From contig CP011806.1 of assembly GCA_001664505.1 (NCBI GenBank), forward strand, positions 1,422,538-1,486,537: DNA of 64,000 nucleotides, read 5' to 3'. Source of the stretch: Acidobacteria bacterium Mor1 (GTDB lineage Bacteria; Acidobacteriota; Polarisedimenticolia; Polarisedimenticolales; Polarisedimenticolaceae). How positions within the stretch are numbered: position 1 is the stretch's first letter; every line of letters begins with the position of its first letter. Positions 43,835-52,256 of this stretch are shown piece by piece. The notes beneath the pieces were generated by a model. It searched no databases, had not been told where the DNA came from, and worked only from the letters and a program-made list of their open reading frames with translations. A program made the translations under genes and the position numbers.

Positions 43835-45136
43835 TTGCGATGGACCACGCGCCAGGGACTCCTCGCGGCCGCAGCCTTTCTGGTCCTGCTGGCCGCATCC
43901 GGTGAGGCCAACGCCCAGATCCGGAGCGCTCTCGAGCCCCCCGACCTGGATCGCTATCTCCGCTGGGGCCCGCTGCGGGTGCGGCCGAGCTTCCAGATCC
44001 GCAACGTCGGCTACGACGACAACATCCTGCTGCGGGCGACGCCGAGGATCTCCGACTACCGGGCGACCCTCTCCGCCGGCGCCGAGGGGGTGGTGTTGCT
44101 GGGCAACGCCGCCTTCCTGACCTTCGATCAGCGTTTCGACTACACCGCCTATCTCGAGACCAGCGAACAGAATTTTCTCAACACCAACACACGGGCGCGG
44201 ATGACCGTTCCCTTCGGCGGCTTCGGCTTCTTCGGGGAGTTCGAGATCACCGACGCCCAGGAGCGGCCGGTCGATCGAGAGGACATCCGGCCCCAGCGGC
44301 GCACCGACCGCTTCAACGTGGGAGCCATCGCCACCCTGGGCTGGCGCACCGAGATCGAACTCGCCGTGGGACGCCAGGATTGGCGCTTCTCGGATACCGA
44401 CGGCACCAGCCTCGATCCCAACGATCCCGCCGCCGTACCCTTTGTCACCGAGAACCTCAACCGGGACGTCGACACGGCGCGTCTGAGCGCCACCTACCGG
44501 CTCAAGGGCCGGGCCCAGCTGACCCTGCGCTACGAGCGGGAAGACGTGGAATTTGAATTCCCCGGCCGGATCATCGGCGTCGGCGACGTCCGGCGGGACG
44601 CGGTCGAGACCCGCATCCTCCCGGGGATCCGCTTCGGTGAAGGGGGGGCCCTGACCGGGCACGTCGAGCTGGGCCGCTCGCAGATCGAGGCGGAATCGCC
44701 CGAACTCCCGGACTTTTCCGGCTTCGCCGCCGACGCGGAACTGCTCTACCGCCCCGGCCGCCGGACCTCGTTCCGGCTGGTCTACCTGCGCCGGCCGGGC
44801 TACGAGATCTCCAGCAACAACCGCCTGCTGCTCAACGAAACGATCGCCCTGCGGTCGGTCCGTTACCTGAACCGGGTCTTCGGCGTCGAGCTGGGCACCT
44901 CGGAGACCACGATCGAACTGTTCCCCAGTATTTCCGGCGACTTCGCCGGAACCGACGGCCGCGTCGATACCCTGCTACGATATGACGTGGGTTTGCGGCT
45001 GCGAATGTCGGAGAATTCCATCGGTCGGCGGGTCGAGTACGCGTTCCGGGTAGGGCGCTATCGCCGGGAATCGACCGACCCCAATTTCGACAACAGCCAG
45101 TCGACGTTCGGTATCGATGCGATCGTCGGCTTTTGA
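43835..45136 (+). CDS. outer-membrane beta-barrel protein of the export locus
   Basis: This 433-residue protein uses a TTG start (no ATG or GTG is available in frame before the signal peptide). The signal peptide ends EANAQ near 28. The rest alternates hydrophobic and polar residues in long strands (RARMTVPFGGFGFFGEFEI, ARLSATYRLKGRAQLTLRYE) and ends in VGF, the C-terminal aromatic expected for BAM substrates. Barrels of this type (the putative capsule-export outer-membrane proteins found beside wza/wzc) may guide polysaccharide through the outer membrane. It is followed by the export protein 34 bases later. Confidence 0.8.
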   Translation: MRWTTRQGLLAAAAFLVLLAASGEANAQIRSALEPPDLDRYLRWGPLRVRPSFQIRNVGYDDNILLRATPRISDYRATLSAGAEGVVLLGNAAFLTFDQRFDYTAYLETSEQNFLNTNTRARMTVPFGGFGFFGEFEITDAQERPVDREDIRPQRRTDRFNVGAIATLGWRTEIELAVGRQDWRFSDTDGTSLDPNDPAAVPFVTENLNRDVDTARLSATYRLKGRAQLTLRYEREDVEFEFPGRIIGVGDVRRDAVETRILPGIRFGEGGALTGHVELGRSQIEAESPELPDFSGFAADAELLYRPGRRTSFRLVYLRRPGYEISSNNRLLLNETIALRSVRYLNRVFGVELGTSETTIELFPSISGDFAGTDGRVDTLLRYDVGLRLRMSENSIGRRVEYAFRVGRYRRESTDPNFDNSQSTFGIDAIVGF

Positions 45137-45170
45137 CCCCGCCGGTCCCCGGCTACATCTTGGAGAATCG

Positions 45171-46136
45171 ATGCGTCTCCCGGATCGTCTGCAAGGAAGA
45201 TCGATGATTCTGTCTCGTGCAATTGCCACCTTTTTGCTGCTCCTCGCCACGGCGACCGTCGCCATGGCGCTGGCCGAGCCTTCGCCGGAGCAACCGAGGG
45301 TGATCGAGATGCAGCGTCAGGATCCGGCGCGAGACACCGAGGAGACGGCGCTGGCCTACGCCCGGCTGCGGACCGACTACCGCATCGGCCGTCAGGACCT
45401 GCTCGAGATCCGGGTGTTCGATCTCGAGGAACTGGACCAGACGGTGCGCGTGGCCGACGACGGCTCGATCTCGATGCCGCTGCTGGGCCGCCTCTCGGTC
45501 GCCGGCAAGACCAAGACCGAACTGGAAAAACAGATCGCCGAACTACTCGGCGAACGCTACGTCCGCGACCCCCAGGTGACCGTCTTCGTCAAGGAGTACG
45601 AGTCCAAGAAGGTCGCGGTCACCGGCGCCGTCAAACAGCCTGGGAGTTTCGCCATGCTCGGGCAGAAGACGCTGCTCGAGATGATTTCCCTGGCCGGCGG
45701 GCTCGACAAGGATGTCGGCAAGGAGATCATCGTCTTCCGTCGCGACGACGGCGGGGAGTCGACCCGGCGCATCCCCATCGATCTGGATCAACTGGTCTAC
45801 GACGCCAACCCGGCGCTCAACATTCCGATCCTCCCCGAGGACATCGTCTACGTGCCGGCGGTGGCGAAGATCCGCATCTTCGTCAGCGGCGCGGTCAAGA
45901 ACCCCAACCTCTACGAGGTTCCCAAGTCCGAGCCGGTCACCGTGCTCCGGGCGATCACCCTGGCGGGCGGCACCACCGACCGTGCCGCCGAGAAGCGCAT
46001 CCAGATTCTGCGCACCGAGAACAGCGGTGAACGTGTGACGCTCACCGTCGATCTGCGCAAGATCAAACGCGGCAAGATCGAGGACCCCATCCTGCGTAAG
46101 GACGACGTGGTTCTCGTGCCGGAGGGTTTCTTCTAA
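45171..46136 (+). CDS. Wza-type polysaccharide export protein (Poly_export + SLBB)
   Basis: This is a 321-residue protein. ATG 45171 follows GGAG; a second in-frame ATG at 45204 follows AAGGA and begins directly at the signal peptide (FLLLLATATVAMALA), so either may be used. Poly_export lies at about 75-155 (YRIGRQDLLEIRVFDLEEL, DGSISMPLLGRLSVAG), with SLBB domains at about 160-235 and 245-315 (VAVTGAVKQPGSFAM, IFVSGAVKNPNLYEVP). No lipobox Cys is seen, unlike E. coli Wza. It forms the periplasmic/outer-membrane channel. Its stop overlaps the wzc start (TAATG). Confidence 0.92.
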   Translation: MRLPDRLQGRSMILSRAIATFLLLLATATVAMALAEPSPEQPRVIEMQRQDPARDTEETALAYARLRTDYRIGRQDLLEIRVFDLEELDQTVRVADDGSISMPLLGRLSVAGKTKTELEKQIAELLGERYVRDPQVTVFVKEYESKKVAVTGAVKQPGSFAMLGQKTLLEMISLAGGLDKDVGKEIIVFRRDDGGESTRRIPIDLDQLVYDANPALNIPILPEDIVYVPAVAKIRIFVSGAVKNPNLYEVPKSEPVTVLRAITLAGGTTDRAAEKRIQILRTENSGERVTLTVDLRKIKRGKIEDPILRKDDVVLVPEGFF

Positions 46137-48352
46137 TGTTCGACGGCGCCCTGCAACGCTCGCACCTGCTCGACTACTGGCCTACCCTCGTCCGTCGACG
46201 TTGGGCCATCTTCCCGTGCGTCGCCGCAGGGGTCCTGCTCGCATTGATCGGGTCGTTCCTGGTCACGCCGATGTACCGCGCCACCGCGACGGTTCAGATC
46301 GAACGGCAGAACCCGAACATCCTCAACGTCAAGGACATGAACTCGGTCGACTACTCGTGGGCCGCGTACGCCGACTTCTACCAGACCCAGTACAAGATTC
46401 TGGGCAGTGAAGCGGTGGCCCGCCGCGCCGCCGAACGGCTCGACCTGCTGAACCATCCGTCGTTCGAGGCGGGTCAGGCTTCCGGATCCTGGCTCTCGCG
46501 GTTGCGTTCGATCATCCCGCGGCGCAGCCCTTCCCGGGATCTCGACCCCACCGAGGCGGTGACCATGCAGGTCCGCGGGGGCTTGCTCATCTCGCCGGTG
46601 CGCAACTCTCAGCTGGTCGAGGTCTCCTGGTCCGGCCCCGAGCCGGAAATGACCGCCGAGATCGCCAACGCCGTCGTCGACGCCTTCACGCATTTCAACA
46701 TCGAATCCCAGTTCACCGCTTCGGACCAGGCGACCGAGTTCCTCGTCGATCAGACCGCCCAGCTGACCCGCGAGATCTCCGCCATCGAGGAGCGCCTGCA
46801 GGAGTACGGCGAGGCCCGGCGCATCGTCTCGATCGACGACAGCAACAACATCACCCTGCGTGCCCTGGCCGACGTGGCCCAGCGGCGCACCGAAGCCCAG
46901 ACGAGCCTGGCCCAGGCCGAGGCGGTCTACCGCGCGCTGGTCGAGGCCGAACCCTCCTCGCTGCCCCAGGTGCTCGAGAACTCGCTGATCAACCAGCTGA
47001 AGTCCGAACACGCGGCCTACGAGGCGGAGCTGTCCCAGCAGGCGCGGCTGTTCAAGGAAGACTGGCCTGCGCTGCGCTCGCTGCGCTCCAAGCTGGACCA
47101 GGTCAGCGAGCGCCTCGAGTCGGAAACCCAACGCATCGCCGAGGGCGCCGTACTCGCCGCCCAGTCGGATCTCGACCGGGCCCGCCGTGAGTACCAGAAC
47201 CTCGACCGGCTGCTCGGTGAACAGGAGGACGCCGCCCAACGGCTGCGCAAGGACTCCATCGAGTTCGCCAACCTGCAGAGCGAGGCCAACAAGAAACGCG
47301 AAACCCTGGACGCGCTGATCGCCCGCCAGAACGAGATGGCGCTCTCGACCCGGCTGAAGGACCTCGACGAGACTTCGAGCAACATTCGGGTCGTCGACCG
47401 GGCCAAGGTGCCGCTGGCGCCCTTCCGCCCCAACACCCGGTTCAACCTGGCGCTGGGGTTGGTCTTCGGCGTCGGCTTCGGCATCGGCCTGGCGTTCCTG
47501 CTCGACTACGTCGACAACACCATCAACGAGCCGTCGCAACTCGAAGCGCTGAGCACCGCCCCGCTGCTGGCGATCGTTCCACGCCAGGCCGCCGAGGCCA
47601 ACGCGGGCAAGGAACAGCAGACCCAGGGCCTCGACAGGATCGTGATGCTCGACGGCCGTTCCCGCGCCGCCGAGGCGTTCCGCGAACTGCGTACGGCGAT
47701 CCTGCTCAGCAGCGCCGGCCAGGCGCCGAAGCAGCTCGCGGTCACCAGTGCCGTGCCCGAGGAAGGCAAGTCGTCGGTAGCGATGAACCTGGCGATCGTC
47801 CTGGCCCAGCTCGGCCGCAAGGTCTTGCTGGTCGACACCGACCTGCGCAAGCCGCGGCTCGATCGCGCCTTCAAGATGCCCAACAAGCGTGGCGTCAGCA
47901 CCTATCTCTCGGGGCTCGAGAAGGACCCGGTCAGCCTGACCCACGACGGCGGCGTCGAGGGCCTGAGAATCCTGCTGAGCGGCCCGATCCCGCCGAACCC
48001 GTCGGAGCTTCTGAATTCCGACGTGTTCAAGGAGATGGGCGAGGCGTTCCTCGAGGCGGGCTACGACCACATCGTCTACGACACGCCGCCGGTGCTCTCG
48101 GTCTCCGATCCGCTGGTGGTGGGTGCGGTCACCGACGTGACCATCCTCGTTGCCCGGGCCCAGTCGACCTCGCGGCACTCGGTCCGGCTGGCCCTCGAGA
48201 AGCTGGAGCAAAGCGGCCATCCGCCGATCGGCGTGGTGTTGAACGACGTCCGCGCCACCGGCCGCGTGTACCAGGGCTACTACTACGGCACTTACGAGAC
48301 GCCGGAGAACGAGCGGCCCGAGGCCGAAGACAAGCGCGCCCACGGCGCCTGA
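46136..48352 (+). CDS. polysaccharide co-polymerase / BY-kinase (Wzc-like), copy 2
   Basis: This 738-residue protein has the same plan as copy 1: Wzz domain with TM1 near 24-44, a coiled coil at about 190-415, TM2 near 435-460, then kinase. Walker A is SAVPEEGKSS near 538, Walker A' is VLLVDTDLRKPR near 563, and Walker B is HIVYDTPP near 647. The tail has five Tyr (VYQGYYYGTYE) near 711. The N-terminal regions of both copies share the strings DFYQTQYKI and VEIxRQxPxI-like elements, so they are paralogues. It is coupled to the Wza-type gene and acts with it in chain-length control and export. Confidence 0.94.
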   Translation: MFDGALQRSHLLDYWPTLVRRRWAIFPCVAAGVLLALIGSFLVTPMYRATATVQIERQNPNILNVKDMNSVDYSWAAYADFYQTQYKILGSEAVARRAAERLDLLNHPSFEAGQASGSWLSRLRSIIPRRSPSRDLDPTEAVTMQVRGGLLISPVRNSQLVEVSWSGPEPEMTAEIANAVVDAFTHFNIESQFTASDQATEFLVDQTAQLTREISAIEERLQEYGEARRIVSIDDSNNITLRALADVAQRRTEAQTSLAQAEAVYRALVEAEPSSLPQVLENSLINQLKSEHAAYEAELSQQARLFKEDWPALRSLRSKLDQVSERLESETQRIAEGAVLAAQSDLDRARREYQNLDRLLGEQEDAAQRLRKDSIEFANLQSEANKKRETLDALIARQNEMALSTRLKDLDETSSNIRVVDRAKVPLAPFRPNTRFNLALGLVFGVGFGIGLAFLLDYVDNTINEPSQLEALSTAPLLAIVPRQAAEANAGKEQQTQGLDRIVMLDGRSRAAEAFRELRTAILLSSAGQAPKQLAVTSAVPEEGKSSVAMNLAIVLAQLGRKVLLVDTDLRKPRLDRAFKMPNKRGVSTYLSGLEKDPVSLTHDGGVEGLRILLSGPIPPNPSELLNSDVFKEMGEAFLEAGYDHIVYDTPPVLSVSDPLVVGAVTDVTILVARAQSTSRHSVRLALEKLEQSGHPPIGVVLNDVRATGRVYQGYYYGTYETPENERPEAEDKRAHGA

Positions 48353-48362
48353 CGGCGGCACG

Positions 48363-50870
48363 ATGACCCGGCGCGACTCCCTGGCCACGGCGATGGCCTG
48401 GAGCCTCGGTGCAGTGATCGTGATCGCCCCGCTACCCTTCGGGTCGATCATTCCGCCGGCGCGGGTGGCCCTCGAGGTCGCCGCCCTGGCCCTGGCCTGC
48501 GTCTGGGCGCTGAGGGAATGGGTCCGCGGCTCGGACCCCCTGCCCCGGGCCCTTCTGATCGGGCTCCTGGGAGTGCTGCTCCTCGGCGCGTTCCAGATGG
48601 CGCCGCTCCCGTCGGGGGTTCACGGCGCGCTGTCTCCCCGCTCCGCCGAACTGCGAACGACCACCCTCGCCGCCGAGCCGCTGCTCGCCGCCGAGAGCCG
48701 GGTGCTCGAGGTCGAACCGGAACAGCTGATCCGGCCGTCGACCCTGTCGGTGGACCCCGAGGCGACCGCCTCGGCCCTGCGTACCGGAACGGCCTACGCC
48801 GCCCTGCTGCTGGTTGCGTTGAGCGTCGCTGCTGCGGGGCGCGGGCGCCTGCTGCTGCTGGCCGGCCTGCTCTCCGCCGCCTTCCAGAGCCTCCACGGCA
48901 TCCTCGTGTTCCTCTCGGGGCACGATCAGATCTGGAACGTGGCAAAACGGGTCTCTCTCGACGCCGCCACCGGGACCTACATCAACCGCAATCACTTCGC
49001 CGGCTTCGTCGCGGCGGGATGCTGCTGCGGAGCGGCCCTCGCCCTGGGTCTGATGCGGCGTCGAAACCCCGATGCCCAACACCCGCTGGTGCGCTTGCTC
49101 GGCGCCGACGGCAGCCGTGTATTCATGCTCTGGATGCTGACCGCCCTTGCGCTGGCCGGGCTGCTGCTGTCCTCTTCGCGGATGGGCATCGCCGTCGGCA
49201 TCGGCATGCTCTCGATCACCGTCCTCGGCAGCATGCGGGGAGGAGCACAGCGCAGGCTGCTGGCCCTCGCGGTCTTGCTGCTGTTTGCGGCGATTCCGCT
49301 GGCTCAGGTCGGCCTGGAGGCGTTGTTCGAACGCTACGGACAGTCCTTCGACTCTTTTGCCGAGGGCCGCTCGACGGTCTGGTTCGACACCGGCCGGTTG
49401 GCGACGGCATTCCCGCTGACCGGTGCGGGCTTCGGCACCTTCGCCACGGTCTACCCCAGCTTCCGCTCGGCCAGCGTGCGCCTGTTCTACGAACACGCCC
49501 ACAACGACTACCTGCAGTTCGCCGCCGAGGGCGGACTGATCGGCGTGCTGCTGATCGGCCTCGTGCTGTGGGTGTTGGTGGGACACCTGCGGGCCGCCCT
49601 CACCGGGGTCAAGGGCACCACCGGTTTCGGCCTCGCCGCGGCTCTCGTCACGCTGCTCTTGCACACCGCCGTCGATTTTCATTTCCACATGCCGGCCAAC
49701 GGCGCCTTCATCGCCATTCTCGCCGGCGCGTTGATCGGCCTGCCCCCCAAACGACGGGAACTCCAGTTGGTTCGAGAAGAGCCGGTCCGACCCCACCGGT
49801 TCCGCAGCCCGGCGGTGGCGGCCCTGTTGATCACGCTGGCGCTGGCGGCGACGGCATCGGGCGCCGACAGGGCCCGGCAGCCGGTCGAGGCCAAGGACCT
49901 GGTGCGCTCCACCATCCTGCAGGCGATCGAGGTCGGCACCGAGGATCAGACCGTGCGGGACGCCCTGCTGGCCATGCGCCAGGAGTTGGCCCGCAGGCCG
50001 CTCCAGGCCAAGACCCGCGCGATCTACGCCATGCTGCTGTTCGGCGCGGGGCGGGATGACGAGGCGCTGGAAGCCGCGGCGTTCCACGCCCGGCTCGCGG
50101 CGGGCCAGGCCCCGGTCACCGTTCCGGTGGTGCGCTACGCGACCAACATCCTGGTACGAACCGGCTACTCCGACGAAGGGGTGGAACTGGTCGGGCACAT
50201 GTTCGGCTACGCCCCCCGGGACGCAGCCAAGCTGCTGGCCCAGATCGAGACCTTCGTCACTCCCGAGGCGATCGAGAGCGCCCTCTCCCAGCGCCCCGAA
50301 GCGTGGGTCGCCCGGACTCGACAGCTCTCGGGATCGGGACGCCGGGACGAGGCGATGGACACGGTGCGGAGCGCGTTCCAACGTTGGCCCGAAGACCTCG
50401 AGGTGCGGATCGAGACCGCGACCCAGGCGTTGACCGAAGGGGACACTCCCCTGCTCGACCGGGCCCTGTCGGGGGATCTCCCGCGGGTCGACCGCGCGGC
50501 GCGGCTCTGGGGCTACCGTGCGGTGCGACACGCCGAGACCGGCCGAACCGACGACGCCCGGCGGGACGCCGTCGCCGCCGTCGAGCTCGACGGCTCGGAT
50601 CCGTCGATCCTGCGGCTCGCCGGCGACGCACGGGCGGGCATCGGCGAACATGACGAAGCCCGCACCCTCTGGCGGCGGGCGCTGCACCGTCTCCCCGACG
50701 ACGGCCCGGCAGGCGCCCGCCTGGCGGTGCTGGTCCGTCTGGCGCGCCTGGAGGATCGCCGTGGAACCGGCAGTGCCGCGCTCTCGGCCTGGCGCTCGGT
50801 CCTCAGCCTGGCCCCGGACAATCCCGAGGCCCGGCGCCGGGTGGACGAGCTGGCGGGATTCCGCCGCTAG
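48363..50870 (+). CDS. O-antigen ligase/polymerase-family protein with C-terminal TPR region, copy 2
   Basis: This is an 835-residue protein. About 11-12 membrane helices fill residues 1-490, with the ligase loop motifs GTYINRNHFAGFV and AHNDYLQFAAEGG matching copy 1. Residues 510-835 form an extra soluble part of helix pairs with TPR character (EAAAFHARLAAG, LRLAGDARAGIGEHDEARTL, ALSAWRSVLSLAPDNPEARR). Such a fusion may tie the polymerase to the Wzc/Wza complex. It starts 10 bases after wzc copy 2 and ends the barrel-wza-wzc operon. Confidence 0.85.
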   Translation: MTRRDSLATAMAWSLGAVIVIAPLPFGSIIPPARVALEVAALALACVWALREWVRGSDPLPRALLIGLLGVLLLGAFQMAPLPSGVHGALSPRSAELRTTTLAAEPLLAAESRVLEVEPEQLIRPSTLSVDPEATASALRTGTAYAALLLVALSVAAAGRGRLLLLAGLLSAAFQSLHGILVFLSGHDQIWNVAKRVSLDAATGTYINRNHFAGFVAAGCCCGAALALGLMRRRNPDAQHPLVRLLGADGSRVFMLWMLTALALAGLLLSSSRMGIAVGIGMLSITVLGSMRGGAQRRLLALAVLLLFAAIPLAQVGLEALFERYGQSFDSFAEGRSTVWFDTGRLATAFPLTGAGFGTFATVYPSFRSASVRLFYEHAHNDYLQFAAEGGLIGVLLIGLVLWVLVGHLRAALTGVKGTTGFGLAAALVTLLLHTAVDFHFHMPANGAFIAILAGALIGLPPKRRELQLVREEPVRPHRFRSPAVAALLITLALAATASGADRARQPVEAKDLVRSTILQAIEVGTEDQTVRDALLAMRQELARRPLQAKTRAIYAMLLFGAGRDDEALEAAAFHARLAAGQAPVTVPVVRYATNILVRTGYSDEGVELVGHMFGYAPRDAAKLLAQIETFVTPEAIESALSQRPEAWVARTRQLSGSGRRDEAMDTVRSAFQRWPEDLEVRIETATQALTEGDTPLLDRALSGDLPRVDRAARLWGYRAVRHAETGRTDDARRDAVAAVELDGSDPSILRLAGDARAGIGEHDEARTLWRRALHRLPDDGPAGARLAVLVRLARLEDRRGTGSAALSAWRSVLSLAPDNPEARRRVDELAGFRR

Positions 50871-50882
50871 TCCGGGCCGGCG

Positions 50883-50911
50883 TTGCCGGGCAACCCACCC
50901 CGGCATACACT
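50883..50911 (+). promoter_or_regulatory. sigma70-type promoter of CarboxypepD_reg copy 3
   Basis: TTGCCG (50883-50888) and TACACT (50906-50911) are exactly 17 bases apart. The leader of about 20 bases carries AGGAGGT before ATG 50936. Confidence 0.65.
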
Positions 50912-50935
50912 GGCGGCTCGATCAGGAGGTAACGG

Positions 50936-51523
50936 ATGACTCGGTTCGTGGGAAGCGCCCTGGCGGCGCTGATCGTGATGGGCTGCGCGGCAGGCGCCTT
51001 CGCCGCCGACGACGAGGCCAAGGCGGATGCCGGCTCGATGGCCCTGGCGGAACTCAAGGGCAAGGTTCAGGACGACACCGAGCGCCCGATCCGGGGCGCG
51101 GTGGTGCATCTGTTCCACCTGGCCAACGAGACCATGACCCTGTCCGAGCCGACGGACGGCGGCGGCGAGTTCGAGCTGGTCGGGGTGGCCCACGGCTACT
51201 ACGACGTGGCCATCGAGACCGCCGACGGGACCTTCCCGGTGGCCGAAGTGATGAACGTCGGGCCCAAATCCAAGGCGACGTTGATCTTCACCCTGATCCC
51301 CGATGCGGAACGCTCGGCCGATGCCACCGCCCGGCGCCCGTTCATGGGCACGGGGCAGGCCGGAGCCGGCCGGGCCGACCTGCGGAGCAAGCCCCGGGGG
51401 ATCGATTTCTGGAAGAGCACCAAGGGCATCGTGATCCTCTCCGCCGCCGGCGGCGCCGCCCTTCTGGCCATCGCCTACGAGGACAACACCGACGAGTTCC
51501 AGGCCAGCCCCTCGGCCCCTTGA
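50936..51523 (+). CDS. CarboxypepD_reg-domain membrane protein (copy 3)
   Basis: This 195-residue protein has a consensus AGGAGGT ribosome site. The signal peptide ends near 23 (AAGAFAAD); a Cys in VMGCAAG is a weak lipobox candidate. The beta-sandwich lies at about 38-120 (GKVQDDTERPIRGAVVHLF, GEFELVGVAHGYYDVAIE). A membrane helix lies near 164-181 (GIVILSAAGGAALLAIAY). The tail is EDNTDEFQASPSAP, the same SPSAP end as copy 2 and less acidic than the others. It follows the second O-antigen ligase-type gene with its own promoter. Confidence 0.8.
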   Translation: MTRFVGSALAALIVMGCAAGAFAADDEAKADAGSMALAELKGKVQDDTERPIRGAVVHLFHLANETMTLSEPTDGGGEFELVGVAHGYYDVAIETADGTFPVAEVMNVGPKSKATLIFTLIPDAERSADATARRPFMGTGQAGAGRADLRSKPRGIDFWKSTKGIVILSAAGGAALLAIAYEDNTDEFQASPSAP

Positions 51524-51574
51524 CCGACCGTCCGCAAACGCGGTGGCCGGACCGCGATCCATCGGCCGTGAGGC

Positions 51575-51603
51575 TTGACAGAAGCCCTGGCCGGACTGAG
51601 AAT
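51575..51603 (+). promoter_or_regulatory. sigma70-type promoter of CarboxypepD_reg copy 4
   Basis: A consensus TTGACA (51575-51580) is 17 bases from GAGAAT (51598-51603). The leader to ATG 51652 is about 40 bases and includes GGGAGG. Confidence 0.65.
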
Positions 51604-51651
51604 ATGCGACGCTTCCATAACCACTCCATGTCCCCCGGGAGGCCTGTTCCT

Positions 51652-52149
51652 ATGAAAATTCAACTACGTCGAGCCCTGGCCCTGGGCATGGCGATTTCCG
51701 TCCTTGCACTGACCGCCGTTTCCCCCGCCCTGGCCGCCGAACAGGCTGCGCTTCAGGGCAAGATTCTCGATGCCGACGGCCTCTCGCCCCGTGCGGGCGT
51801 GGTCGTGTCTCTGGTCGACGAAAACGGCGAGACCCTCTACCGCTCGGAGCAGTCCGACGCGCAGGGCCGCTTCAGCATCGACGCCCAGGCGGGTAACTTC
51901 GGCCTGGTCGCCAGCACCGACGAAGGCGCCTACCTGGCCGCCGACGAGTTCGCCGTCAACGCCGGCAGCAACGAAGCGGTGGTGCTGGCGCTCAAGCCGA
52001 CGACCTCCCTGGCTCCGGGCCAGCAGGCGGCGGCGTCGGGCGCGTCCAAGACGACCAAGTACATCATCGCCGGCGTGCTGGTGGTGGCAGGCGTCTTCCT
52101 GATCGACGAACTGTCCGAAGACGAAGAAGAAACCAGCAGCCCGTTCTAG
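51652..52149 (+). CDS. CarboxypepD_reg-domain membrane protein with acidic tail (copy 4)
   Basis: This 165-residue protein starts at ATG 51652, with GGGAGG nine bases before it. The signal peptide is 1-28 (AVSPALAAE). The beta-sandwich spans about 32-115 (GKILDADGLSPRAGVVVSLV, GRFSIDAQAGNFGLVAS). A membrane helix lies at about 137-153 (YIIAGVLVVAGVFLI), then DELSEDEEETSSPF ends the protein. This tail keeps the acidic run and Ser-Pro but stops at Phe. A strong terminator follows, so it closes the polysaccharide region. Confidence 0.8.
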   Translation: MKIQLRRALALGMAISVLALTAVSPALAAEQAALQGKILDADGLSPRAGVVVSLVDENGETLYRSEQSDAQGRFSIDAQAGNFGLVASTDEGAYLAADEFAVNAGSNEAVVLALKPTTSLAPGQQAAASGASKTTKYIIAGVLVVAGVFLIDELSEDEEETSSPF

Positions 52150-52176
52150 CTGAACGAGCGACTCACGGAATTCCAG

Positions 52177-52215
52177 AGCCCCGGCCGGCACGACCCGGTC
52201 GGGGCTTTTCCTTTT
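52177..52215 (+). terminator. intrinsic terminator after CarboxypepD_reg copy 4
   Basis: A 12-bp stem (AGCCCCGGCCGG with CCGGTCGGGGCT, one G-T pair) has a 6-base loop and is followed by TTTCCTTTT. This is the clearest rho-independent terminator in the window. Confidence 0.9.
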
Positions 52216-52256
52216 GCGGGGTGCGTCACCGGGCCGACAGGGACGGTGACCTCCGG

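Noticed and set aside
46133..48451. 772-residue open frame on the minus strand across wzc copy 2
   Set aside because: It is fully antisense to a gene with clear Wzz and kinase motifs. Its translation is a low-complexity shadow rich in Gly, Leu, Arg and Val, as is common in GC-rich DNA.
48432..50906. 824-residue open frame on the minus strand across the second ligase gene
   Set aside because: Antisense shadow; the plus-strand product has membrane helices and family motifs, while this translation is Gln/Arg/Glu/Gly-rich without any motif.
22790..52149. Exosortase/PEP-CTERM system
   Set aside because: The amidotransferase resembles ones in such loci, but no exosortase-like membrane protease and no PEP motif before a basic tail were seen. 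The tails here are acidic.
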